The notes beneath the pieces are model-generated. The model did not search any database. It saw only the letters and a program-made list of their open reading frames with translations, and was not told the origin of the DNA. From NCBI RefSeq assembly GCF_011761185.1, contig NZ_JAAOYM010000001.1, positions 1 to 64,000 on the forward strand: a DNA stretch of 64,000 nucleotides, written 5' to 3'. Positions 44,130 to 52,043 of the stretch are shown here, in pieces. A program made the translations under genes and the position numbers. This stretch comes from Saccharomonospora amisosensis. GTDB taxonomy: Bacteria; Actinomycetota; Actinomycetes; Mycobacteriales; Pseudonocardiaceae. Positions within the stretch are counted from its first letter, which is position 1. Each line of letters begins with the position of its first letter.

Positions 44130-44888
44130 GATCGAGGTGAGCTACCCACAAAGTGGGCCAGTGGCTTGGTTGACCATCAACCGCCGGAAACCCCGCATCG
44201 TGTTGAACGAGGCAGGGCGTGGTTGGCCGTGTGCGGGCGTGTACAGGTTCGACGGTGATGCGAACGTGCTGGTGCTGGCCGGCGTGGGCGGCCGGGCAGT
44301 CCGCGCCGGTAGCAGCCGGAAGGAACTGGCCGATACCGCGCTTACCGTGCTACTACTTGACTTCGTGTCCCAGTACGGCGGCGACATCGAGGTGGCCACG
44401 CCGACGATCGCCGCCGGGCAACGGCGTCGCGAACCCTGGTGGGTTCGTGCTCGCGCAGTGCTGCGACCTGTGCGTGGCCGCCGACACCGCACGGTTCGCG
44501 GTCACCGGGGTCAAGGTCGTCAGGGGTACAAACCGTGGGTCGTGCCGCTGCCCCGGCTTGTTTCGCCGCGCATCGCCATGCGGCTTCTGCTCATCTGCGA
44601 CCCAATTGACGCTGGCCGGGCATACCAGGTTGGACTGCTGAACGCGGTAGCGCCGTCACCCCGACTCGCGGAGAGCGGTGCAACGACCGGCCGAGCGCAT
44701 CCTCGCGAACGCACCGCCGTCCGTGCTGGCCGCCAGGAGGAACTATGCGTCTGATGGCCGAGTCCCCGCTGGGACGCCTGCGCCACGGCGAGGCAGAGCT
44801 GGGAAGCCCGGGGCATCGCTGCCGGGACGCCCAGGAAGAACTCGTGGCCGTCGCGGCCAAGCCCGCTTCAAGAGGAGCGGGGCGCTGA
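44130..44888 (+). pseudogene. Decayed enoyl-CoA hydratase (paralogue of the gene at 60562)
   Basis: Hydratase segments appear in order but in different frames. VAWLTINRRKPRIVLNEA is first, then VLAQCCDLCVAADTARFAVT, then GRAYQVGLLNAV and ERILANAPPSVLAARRNYAS. The same blocks occur in the intact gene at 60562-61329 (for example LLAQMCDLVVAAEHARFAVT), so the two are close paralogues. Several frameshifts and small deletions make this copy non-functional. It lies just upstream of a TetR gene. Confidence 0.82.
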
Positions 44889-45006
44889 TGGGTGCCGCAC
44901 CCCCGCCTGGGATGCGCGCTGTCGCATTCTCCTGTCTGGCCGCGTGGCGGGAACAAGTTCCCATCGCGACGGCGGCCAAGCAACGGGATGAAGGAAGGGG
45001 CTCCAA

Positions 45007-45597
45007 GTGAGCAGCGAGGCCGAGGCACCACTGCGGACCCGTGATCCCGCGCGCAAGGAACGCATCCTCGCCGCCGCCGCCGACCTGGTAGCCCGCCACG
45101 GCTACCACGCCGTGTCCATGGCCGACATCGGCGCCGTGGCCGGCATCACCGGCGCCGGCATCTACCGGCACTTCGACAGCAAGTCTGCCGTGCTGGTGGC
45201 GCTGTTCGACCGGGTGATCGACGGGCTGGTGCGTGAAGAGCAGGGCATCGTAGCTGGCACCGCCGACCTTCGGGAAACCCTGGACAAGTTGATTGCCGGC
45301 CAGGTCGAATTCGTGGTGCGCGATCGGGAACTGGCCCAGGTCTACCACAACGAGATCCATAATCTTCCCGAGGAAGACCGCCGCCGGCTACGCCGCAAGC
45401 AGCGGCTCTACCTCGAAGAGTGGGTACACGTCCTGATGGAGCTGCGCCCGGAACTCACCGATACCGAGGCCCGCACCATCGTGCACGCGGCCATCGGTGC
45501 TATCCAGTCGACGCTGTTCCACCGCGTCGGTCTCCCCGAACCGAGGCTGCGCGAACTGCTCGCCGAATGCGCCCGCTCGGTGCTCAACGGCGGCTGA
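45007..45597 (+). CDS. TetR-family regulator
   Basis: A 196-aa TetR regulator. The HTH (about 17-62) reads RILAAAADLVARHGYHAVSM, then ADIGAVAGITGAGIYRHFDS, and is followed by a KSAVLVALFDRVIDGL linker and an all-helical ligand domain. Similar TetR proteins in actinomycetes control fatty acid or acyl-CoA catabolism, sensing acyl-CoA. GTG at 45007 follows GGAAGGGG. A decayed relative lies at 59300-59632. Likely operators are the GTTAA..TAAC dyads at 49028 and 59794, which is inference. Confidence 0.88.
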   Translation: MSSEAEAPLRTRDPARKERILAAAADLVARHGYHAVSMADIGAVAGITGAGIYRHFDSKSAVLVALFDRVIDGLVREEQGIVAGTADLRETLDKLIAGQVEFVVRDRELAQVYHNEIHNLPEEDRRRLRRKQRLYLEEWVHVLMELRPELTDTEARTIVHAAIGAIQSTLFHRVGLPEPRLRELLAECARSVLNGG

Positions 45598-46061
45598 CCC
45601 CCGGACACAGGCCGTCCTGCGGCAAGCCTCCAGCACAACCAAACCATGGGTCCGGTTCGCCGTGGCCAGTGCGTGGCGCGGCCGCGGGTCGTGCGGTGGC
45701 CATGTCGGTCGGTGTCGCCCTCGGCTGGGAACCGGCGCTGGGCCTCCGGTGGCGAATTCGACGACGTACGCGGAGATGTCCACTCCGGACTCGATGCGGC
45801 TGGACGCTTGATTCCGTGAAGTTGGTGTTGACGGTCGAACGCAGTGCGGTCGCGTCGGTGGCGTTGGCCTGGCAGCGGGAGGTTTCCGCGGACCTGGACC
45901 GGGCCAACGCCGATGGTGGGGTCACCGCCATGGGGCCACGCCTAGAAGTGACTTGGCTGGTGCGTGGTTCCCGGACGGGCGAGCAGGTCGCGTCACGCGG
46001 TTTGAGACTACCGCGACCGTTGGCGCGGTAGCGGCAAGCAGGGAGTCGGAGACGAGGTGTG
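45598..46061. other. No gene recognised
   Basis: About 460 bases between the TetR stop and the end of the convergent MaoC-like gene. Open frames here have no recognisable domain, and most are antisense or out-of-frame extensions. No strong hairpin was noticed. Confidence 0.5.
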
Positions 46062-47060
46062 TCATCGGCTGGTCGTGACGTGACCGGGTAGCTGGTCGAG
46101 GTTGAAGACGAGGGTGGATCGGGCGGCCAGGCCGTGCTCGGTGTGGCAGTCGATCGCTAGCGTCGCCTGGCGGGGCTGCGCTGTGTCGTCGATGGAGAGC
46201 ACGCGGCCGTCGGTGCGCAGGGTGTCGCCGGCGCAGACCGGCGCGATCATCTGCAGCCGCCTGCGCGCTAGCCAGGCGTCCGGGCCCGCCCAGGCCTTGC
46301 CGACGCGGTCGACGAAGCCGTGGAGAAACATGGTGTTGAGGTAGACGTCGCGGGCGCCCTGTTCTCGCGCGTAGGCCTGGTCGTGGTGGCCGCGGAAGAA
46401 GTCGCGGGTGGCCGCGGCGTCGAGCACGCACCGGGTGACTGTCACCGGCATCCGCACCTCGGGGAGAACCTCGACCGCGTCCGCCGGGTCAGCCGCGGCC
46501 GGGGCAGCCTGCCGCGTGGGCGGCTTGGCGTCGGAGGCGCGGTAGCGGAAGAGCACGTTGTCGTTGGTGGCGACCAGCGTGCCTTCCTGGTTCCGGCATG
46601 CGGACCGTGTGGTGACAAAGTGGCCCACGCCCAGCGCGGTGTGCTTCTCCGCGGAGACGGACTCCACGCGCTCGCTGAAGGTGAGCCGGTCGCCGACTCG
46701 CATCGGGGCGAGGAACCGGGTGTCGGTGGAGACGTTGATCAGCGTGGTGCCGGGCAGCGGCACGTCGAGGGCGAGGATCGGCGCGTGCTCCGGTCTGCCC
46801 CACGGGTTCCACGGCAGCGGGAACGCCCAGACCATGAGCATTCCGGGCGGCGAGATCAGCGCCCCGTACCGCCTCCCCGCGGCGTCGGCGTCCCAGTGGT
46901 TCTCGTCGGCGTCCTCGACGAGGGCGCAGAAGTACGCGATCTGCGCTTCGTTGACCGGAAACGGCGCCTCGGTGGTGACCTCGTGGCCGATCCAGGCCTG
47001 CGCTTCGGCGTGCGACCCGGTGACCACGTAGTTGAGCGCGTCGGCGTAGTTGACGGTCAT
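46062..47060 (-). CDS. Double hot-dog MaoC/FAS1-like acyl-CoA dehydratase
   Basis: A 332-aa protein with two hot-dog halves. The N-half (about 1-165) has DADENHWDADAAGRRYG. The C-half (about 190-330) has the hydratase-like motif GHHDQAYAREQGARDVYLN followed by LHGFVDR. This layout fits enoyl-CoA hydratases of the MaoC/FAS1 type that work with DUF35 and Ltp2-like partners in steroid side-chain loss. ATG at 47060 overlaps the DUF35 stop by an ATGA junction. It probably hydrates a branched enoyl-CoA. Confidence 0.83.
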   Translation of the reverse strand: MTVNYADALNYVVTGSHAEAQAWIGHEVTTEAPFPVNEAQIAYFCALVEDADENHWDADAAGRRYGALISPPGMLMVWAFPLPWNPWGRPEHAPILALDVPLPGTTLINVSTDTRFLAPMRVGDRLTFSERVESVSAEKHTALGVGHFVTTRSACRNQEGTLVATNDNVLFRYRASDAKPPTRQAAPAAADPADAVEVLPEVRMPVTVTRCVLDAAATRDFFRGHHDQAYAREQGARDVYLNTMFLHGFVDRVGKAWAGPDAWLARRRLQMIAPVCAGDTLRTDGRVLSIDDTAQPRQATLAIDCHTEHGLAARSTLVFNLDQLPGHVTTSR

Positions 47061-47467
47061 GAGGGTGTCTCCTCCCGCGGCCGGAACTGCGGGATCGCGA
47101 CGTCTCCGCGTGGTTCGAACGTGACCTGGACCGGGGTGCCAACGCGGACCGTGTCCGGGGCGCAGTCGACGACGTTGGCCATCATCCGAGGTCCTTCCGC
47201 CAGTTCGATCACGGCCAGCACGTAGGGTGCGGTGAACGCGGGGGACGGTGGCTGGTGCACGGTCGTGTAGGTCAGCACGATGCCGCGGCCGGAGGGCTCC
47301 GCCCATTCGAGGTCGGTGCACCAGCAGTAGGGACACCATGCTCGCGGGTGGTGGTGGAACCTGCGGCACGCGCGGCACCGAGGTAGTGCGAACCGGCCCT
47401 CGACGGCCGCACGCCAGTAGGGTGCGGTGTCCTCGTACAGGGTGGGAACGGGTGCGGTGGTGGTCAT
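47057..47467 (-). CDS. DUF35 zinc-ribbon/OB-fold acyl-CoA-binding protein
   Basis: A 136-aa protein with a rubredoxin-like zinc ribbon (C31, C34, C45, C48) and an OB-fold from about 60. DUF35 proteins are partners of thiolase-like enzymes and, in steroid degradation, form the hydratase-aldolase complex with Ltp2. Overlaps on both sides tie it to the MaoC-like gene downstream and the thiolase-like gene upstream. Its likely role is to bind acyl-CoA and stabilise the thiolase-like subunit. Confidence 0.88.
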   Translation of the reverse strand: MTTTAPVPTLYEDTAPYWRAAVEGRFALPRCRACRRFHHHPRAWCPYCWCTDLEWAEPSGRGIVLTYTTVHQPPSPAFTAPYVLAVIELAEGPRMMANVVDCAPDTVRVGTPVQVTFEPRGDVAIPQFRPREETPS

Positions 47468-48651
47468 CGTGCGGTCCTTCCCAGGAGCACGGTGGAGTGG
47501 TCGGCCATCATTCCGCCGTAGGTGTGGACCAGGGCGATGTCCGCCTCGACCTGCCGGTCTCCCGCCTGGCCCATCACCTGGCGGGCGCCCTCGATCAGCA
47601 TCGACATACCGGAGGCGTCTCCAGTGTGTCCGAAGGACAGCAGTCCGCCGTAGGTGTTGACCGGAAGGACCCCGTCCGGCGCGGCCGCACCGTTCAGGTA
47701 GAAGTGGCCACCCTTGCCGGGCTCGGCGAGGCCGGTCTCCTCCAACAGCAGGATCGGGTTGATGCTGAAGGCGTCGTAGAGCTGGGCGATGTCCACGTCC
47801 GACGGGGCGAGGCCAGCCATGGCGAACGCGGTGCGGGCCGAGACGCCCGCGCCCATGGTGGCGAAGTCGCTGGCGTGGCTGATGTTGCCGTGGTCGTGGT
47901 GCTCCCCGAAGCCGAGTAGGTAGGCGGGCTGCTGGGTGAGCTCACGTGCCAGCTCGCCGCGCATCACCAGGAACGCCGCGCCCCCTTCGCACGGCACCGA
48001 GCAGTCCAGGAGGTGAAACGGCGAGGCGATCGGCCGTGAGTCGAGAACCTGCTCGATGGTCAGCGGGCCCGCCGGTCGCATCAGCGCGTCAGGGTGGCGC
48101 AGCGCCCACTCCCGGCTGGTGACCGCGACCGCGGCCAGCGCTTCCCGCGGGGTGCCCCGCTCAGCCATGTGCCGGGTGGCGGCCAGGGCGTAGAGGGCGG
48201 GGATGAAGCTGCCGTAGGGGTACTCGAAGTCCGGGTGGCTGATCATGCGGGCCATCAGGTCGGCACCGCCGGCGCCGACCTTGGGGAACTTGCCCGCGCC
48301 CACGCACAACACTGCGTCCGCCAGCCCCGCCCTGATGGCCGTCGCCGCGCGGGTGAGCATGACGGTGTAGGTGGCGCCGCCCACGTTGATCGTTTCGCAG
48401 AACCGCGGTCGGATGCCCAGCGCGTCGTTGATCCGCTCGTGGTTGAAGACGTCGGCGCCCTGTCCGCCCGCCATGCCGGCAGGGCAGACCAGCAGCCCGT
48501 CCACGGCGTTCGGCCCGATCCCGGAGTTGGTCACGAAGTGGCGCAGGACGAGTTCCTGCATCGCCGCTCCGTCGTAGTCAGGATAGCGCCCGGGCGGAAG
48601 CTCTTCGACCGCCGCGATAGCGGGGCTGCCGGACAGTGCTGGTGACCTCAT
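47464..48651 (-). CDS. Thiolase-like/lipid-transfer protein (Ltp2-type aldolase candidate)
   Basis: A 395-aa thiolase-fold protein related to SCPx/Ltp enzymes. The place where thiolases carry the nucleophilic Cys reads ETINVGGATYTVMLTRAA, with no Cys. The C-terminal half keeps LYDAFSINPILLLEETG and GGLLSFGHTGDASG. Loss of the Cys is a hallmark of Ltp2-type retro-aldolases, which pair with DUF35 proteins, exactly the partner encoded next. It may therefore cleave a tertiary beta-hydroxyacyl-CoA instead of doing thiolysis. The start is ATG at 48651. It is the first gene of a three-gene coupled operon on the minus strand. Confidence 0.84.
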   Translation of the reverse strand: MRSPALSGSPAIAAVEELPPGRYPDYDGAAMQELVLRHFVTNSGIGPNAVDGLLVCPAGMAGGQGADVFNHERINDALGIRPRFCETINVGGATYTVMLTRAATAIRAGLADAVLCVGAGKFPKVGAGGADLMARMISHPDFEYPYGSFIPALYALAATRHMAERGTPREALAAVAVTSREWALRHPDALMRPAGPLTIEQVLDSRPIASPFHLLDCSVPCEGGAAFLVMRGELARELTQQPAYLLGFGEHHDHGNISHASDFATMGAGVSARTAFAMAGLAPSDVDIAQLYDAFSINPILLLEETGLAEPGKGGHFYLNGAAAPDGVLPVNTYGGLLSFGHTGDASGMSMLIEGARQVMGQAGDRQVEADIALVHTYGGMMADHSTVLLGRTAR

Positions 48652-49256
48652 GGTGCGCCTCGCATGTCACCGGTTCGGCCAGGACCCAGTGATCGCCAGG
48701 ACCACCTTGGATCGTCAACAACAAGAGAACTCGGAGTGCCCGTGTCCGGGTCACGGTGGCGGTCAGGATTGGCCCTTCGCGCCCGGCTCCTTGGCCGGTC
48801 CTTGGGTTCGGATTCGTCCACAGTGGCACCAGGGGGCGCCTGGGGACGGGGTTCCCTTCGTCTGGTGATTGGTTCTCGCTGTTCGACGCGCACGCCTCTC
48901 CTTCTGTCAATCCCTGTCAACCGGCGAGTTCGGGGATCCCGGCTGGTGTTAGACATCTCAGCCCACTGCCACCGGCGCGCGGCACGCGTGCCGGCGGGGG
49001 TTGTGGTTGGCGCCTCTCTCCAAGTATGTTAACCATGATTAACGGAGCGTGGGAAGGCTCAGAGGTGATGGCGCACACTCGGCGGATGTGTCACAGCCGC
49101 CGGGTGTGGCCGGAACGTCATGAGGTGCCACGAGATTTGGTCAAGCGTCCGGACGGTGGGTGAGTCCGCCGACAGATTGTCGGTGCGATTCGACTTGCGG
49201 GAGCGCTGAAGAGGTGCTTCGTGCGGCGAAGGGCATCGGAGTGGAGGAGAGCCAAG
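48652..49256. promoter_or_regulatory. Divergent control region between two catabolic operons
   Basis: About 600 bases separate the thiolase-like operon (minus) from the dehydrogenase/carboxylase operon (plus). It holds the GTTAACCATGATTAAC dyad at 49028 and a smaller dyad CCGACA-GAT-TGTCGG at 49169-49183. No open frame looks coding. Confidence 0.55.
49028..49043. promoter_or_regulatory. GTTAACCATGATTAAC inverted repeat, candidate TetR operator
   Basis: Arms GTTAA and TTAAC flank a 6-base centre in the divergent region. A related site GTTAATGGTTGATAAC is at 59794 before the thioesterase gene. AT-rich dyads stand out in this GC-rich DNA. Confidence 0.5.
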
Positions 49257-50411
49257 GTGGACTTTCGGGAGACCGACGAGCAGCGCGCACTTCGCGAGGC
49301 GGTGTCCAAGCTCGCCGCCTCGTTCGGCCACGAGTACTTCGTGGAGCGGGCGAAGTCGGGCCAGAAGAGCACCGAACTCTGGCAGGCCGTGGGACGGCAG
49401 GGCTTTCTCGGGGTGAACATCGATGAGGCCCATGGCGGCGGCGGGGGTGGCGTCTACGAGCTGCAACTGGTGAGCGAGGAACTCGCCGCTGCGGGCTGTC
49501 CGCTGTTGATGATGGTGGTCTCGCCCGCGATCTGCGGCACGATCATTCAGGCGCATGGCACGGACGAGCAGCGCAAGCGGTGGCTGCCCGGCATCGCCAG
49601 CGGTGAGACGATCATGGCGTTCGCGATCACCGAGCCGGACGCCGGGTCGAATTCACACAACATTTCTACGGCGGCGACCCGGGACGGCGGCGACTACGTG
49701 CTGCGCGGAACCAAGTACTACATCTCGGGGGTGGACGAGGCGGAGGCCATCCTGGTGGTGACCCGCACAGGTACCGACACGTCCGGACGTGGCAGGCTCA
49801 GTCTGCTGATCGTGCCGACCGACGCGCCGGGGCTGGAGCGAACCGCGATCCCGGTGGAGGTCACCGCGCCGGAGACGCAGTTCACGTTGTTCTTCGACGA
49901 TGTGCGGGTGCCTGCGGAGAACCTGATCGGCGTTGAGGGGGAAGGCCTCAAGCAGGTGTTCATGGGGCTGAACCCGGAGCGGATCATGGGTGCGGCGCTG
50001 GCGAACGGGATCGCGCGTTATGGCCTGGCCAAGGCGTCCGAGTACGCCCGCGAGCGGAATGTGTGGGGGGTGCCGATCGGGTCGCACCAGGGCGTTGCCC
50101 ACCCGCTGGCGAACGCCAAGATCCAGGTCGAGCTGGCTCGGCTGATGACCCGGCAGGCCGCCTGGTTGCACGACGAGGGCGACCCCGCGTCTGGTGAGGC
50201 GGCGAACATGGCGAAGTACGCCGCCGCTGAGGCCGGATTGACGGCGCTGGACCAGGCGATTCAGACCCACGGCGGCAACGGGATGTCCACCGAGTACGGG
50301 CTGGCCACATTGTGGGGGCCGTTGCGGTTGATGCGGACCGCGCCGATCAGCCGGGAGATGATCCTCAACTACGTGGCCCAGCACGGTCTGGGCCTGCCGA
50401 AGTCGTACTGA
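49257..50411 (+). CDS. Acyl-CoA dehydrogenase
   Basis: A 384-aa FAD enzyme of standard length. It shows the substrate/FAD segment AFAITEPDAGSNSHN, the central strand FFDDVRVPAENLIG and the C-terminal helix THGGNGMSTEYGL. The usual catalytic-base segment reads TAPISREMILNYVAQ, as in many actinobacterial members, so the Glu there is the likely base. GTG at 49257 has GGAGGAGA upstream. It heads the operon with the carboxylase genes, matching the step in Atu or Liu pathways that makes the enoyl-CoA before carboxylation. Confidence 0.9.
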   Translation: MDFRETDEQRALREAVSKLAASFGHEYFVERAKSGQKSTELWQAVGRQGFLGVNIDEAHGGGGGGVYELQLVSEELAAAGCPLLMMVVSPAICGTIIQAHGTDEQRKRWLPGIASGETIMAFAITEPDAGSNSHNISTAATRDGGDYVLRGTKYYISGVDEAEAILVVTRTGTDTSGRGRLSLLIVPTDAPGLERTAIPVEVTAPETQFTLFFDDVRVPAENLIGVEGEGLKQVFMGLNPERIMGAALANGIARYGLAKASEYARERNVWGVPIGSHQGVAHPLANAKIQVELARLMTRQAAWLHDEGDPASGEAANMAKYAAAEAGLTALDQAIQTHGGNGMSTEYGLATLWGPLRLMRTAPISREMILNYVAQHGLGLPKSY

Positions 50412-50444
50412 CCGGCGCGGACGCGATCGAAAGCGGGAAGAAGC

Positions 50445-52043
50445 ATGCCGGTGCTGAAATCAACGCTCGACACGGCCAGCGAGACCTACCTGCTCAACCG
50501 GAAGGCCAATCTCGCCGCGCTGGCCGAACTCGACGAGCAGCTGGAGATCGTTCGTGCGGGAGGCGGCCCGAAGTACCTCGAGCGGCATCGCAAGCGGGGA
50601 CGGTTGCCGGTGCGGGAGCGGATCGAGCTACTGGTTGACCGCGACGCGCCGTTTCTCGAGTTGTCGCCGCTGGCCGCGTGGGGCACCGACTTCCTGGTGG
50701 GCGCCAGCGTGGTCACCGGCGTCGGCGTCGTCTCGGACGTCGAATGTATGATCATCGCCCACGACCCGACGGTGCGCGGCGGGGCGATGAACCCGTACTC
50801 GCTGCGCAAGACGCTCCGAGCGCTGGAGATCGCGCGCCGCAACCGGTTGCCGGTGATCAATCTGGTCGAGTCCGGGGGTGCCGACCTGCCGACGCAGGCC
50901 GAGCTGTTCGTCCCCGCAGGCAAGATCTTCCACGACCTCACCGAGCTGTCCGCGATGGGGGTGCCGACCGTCGCGCTGGTGTTCGGCAACTCCACCGCCG
51001 GTGGGGCGTACGTGCCGGGCATGTGTGACTATGCTGTGCTGGTCGATCGCCAGGCGAAGGTGTTTCTCGGTGGGCCGCCGCTGGTGAAGATGGCCACCGG
51101 GGAGGAGGCCGACGACGAGGAGCTCGGTGGGGCGGACATGCACGCGCGGGTGTCCGGGCTGGCGGATCATTTCGCCGTGGACGAGCTGGACTGTATCCGG
51201 ATCGGCAGGCAGATAGTGGCCGAGACCAACTGGCGCAAGCTGGGGCCGCCGCCGACGGAGCTGCCTGATGAGCCGCGCTACGACCCGGAGGAGCTGCTTG
51301 GTGTCGCCTCGGCCGACTTCCGGGTGCCGTTCGACCCTCGGGAGGTCCTGGCCAGGGTTGTGGATGGTTCCCGGTTCGGGGAGTACAAGGCGCGCTATGG
51401 CACCAGCCTGGTCACCGGGTGGGCCTCGATCCACGGTTATCCGGTCGGGGTCCTGGCCAACGCGCGCGGCGTGCTGTTCTCCGAGGAGTCCGAGAAGGCC
51501 AGCGAGTTCATCCTGCTGGCGAACCAGTCCAGCACTCCGTTGATCTTCCTGCAGAACACCACTGGCTACATGGTCGGCACCCGGTACGAGCAGGGGGGGA
51601 TCATCAAGGACGGCGCCAAGATGATCAACGCGGTGACCAACAGCACGGTCCCGCACATCACGATTAACATCGGGGCGTCGTTCGGAGCGGGCAACTACGG
51701 CATGTCGGGCCGTGCCTACGATCCCCGCTTCGTCTTCAGCTGGGTCAACGCCAAGTGCGCGGTGATGGGGCCGCAGCAACTGGCGGGCGTGCTCTCGATC
51801 GTGGGCCGTCAGGCCGCCGAAGCCGCGGGCAAGCCGTTCGACGTCGAGGCCGACGAGAAGCAGCGGCGCGCCATCGAGGCGCAGATCGAGCGCGAGTCGC
51901 ATGCCTTCTTCATGTCCGCCCGGCTCTACGACGACGGGGTGATCGACCCGCGGCAGACCCGCACGGTGCTGGGTATCGCGTTGTCCGCGGCGCATTCCCA
52001 GGAGGTGGCGGGACGGCGCGGTTTCGGCGTGTTCCGGATGTGA
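50445..52043 (+). CDS. Acyl-CoA carboxylase beta (carboxyltransferase) subunit
   Basis: A 532-aa carboxyltransferase with two crotonase-fold halves. The N-half has NLVESGGADLPTQAELF and GNSTAGGAYVPGMCDY; the C-half has NTTGYMVGTRYEQGGIIKDG and GASFGAGNYGMSGRAYDPRF. The GAGNYGM motif is typical of methylcrotonyl-/geranyl-CoA carboxylases rather than propionyl-CoA carboxylases. It moves carboxyl from biotin to the gamma-carbon of a beta-methyl enoyl-CoA. The alpha subunit gene overlaps its stop by one base. Confidence 0.92.
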   Translation: MPVLKSTLDTASETYLLNRKANLAALAELDEQLEIVRAGGGPKYLERHRKRGRLPVRERIELLVDRDAPFLELSPLAAWGTDFLVGASVVTGVGVVSDVECMIIAHDPTVRGGAMNPYSLRKTLRALEIARRNRLPVINLVESGGADLPTQAELFVPAGKIFHDLTELSAMGVPTVALVFGNSTAGGAYVPGMCDYAVLVDRQAKVFLGGPPLVKMATGEEADDEELGGADMHARVSGLADHFAVDELDCIRIGRQIVAETNWRKLGPPPTELPDEPRYDPEELLGVASADFRVPFDPREVLARVVDGSRFGEYKARYGTSLVTGWASIHGYPVGVLANARGVLFSEESEKASEFILLANQSSTPLIFLQNTTGYMVGTRYEQGGIIKDGAKMINAVTNSTVPHITINIGASFGAGNYGMSGRAYDPRFVFSWVNAKCAVMGPQQLAGVLSIVGRQAAEAAGKPFDVEADEKQRRAIEAQIERESHAFFMSARLYDDGVIDPRQTRTVLGIALSAAHSQEVAGRRGFGVFRM

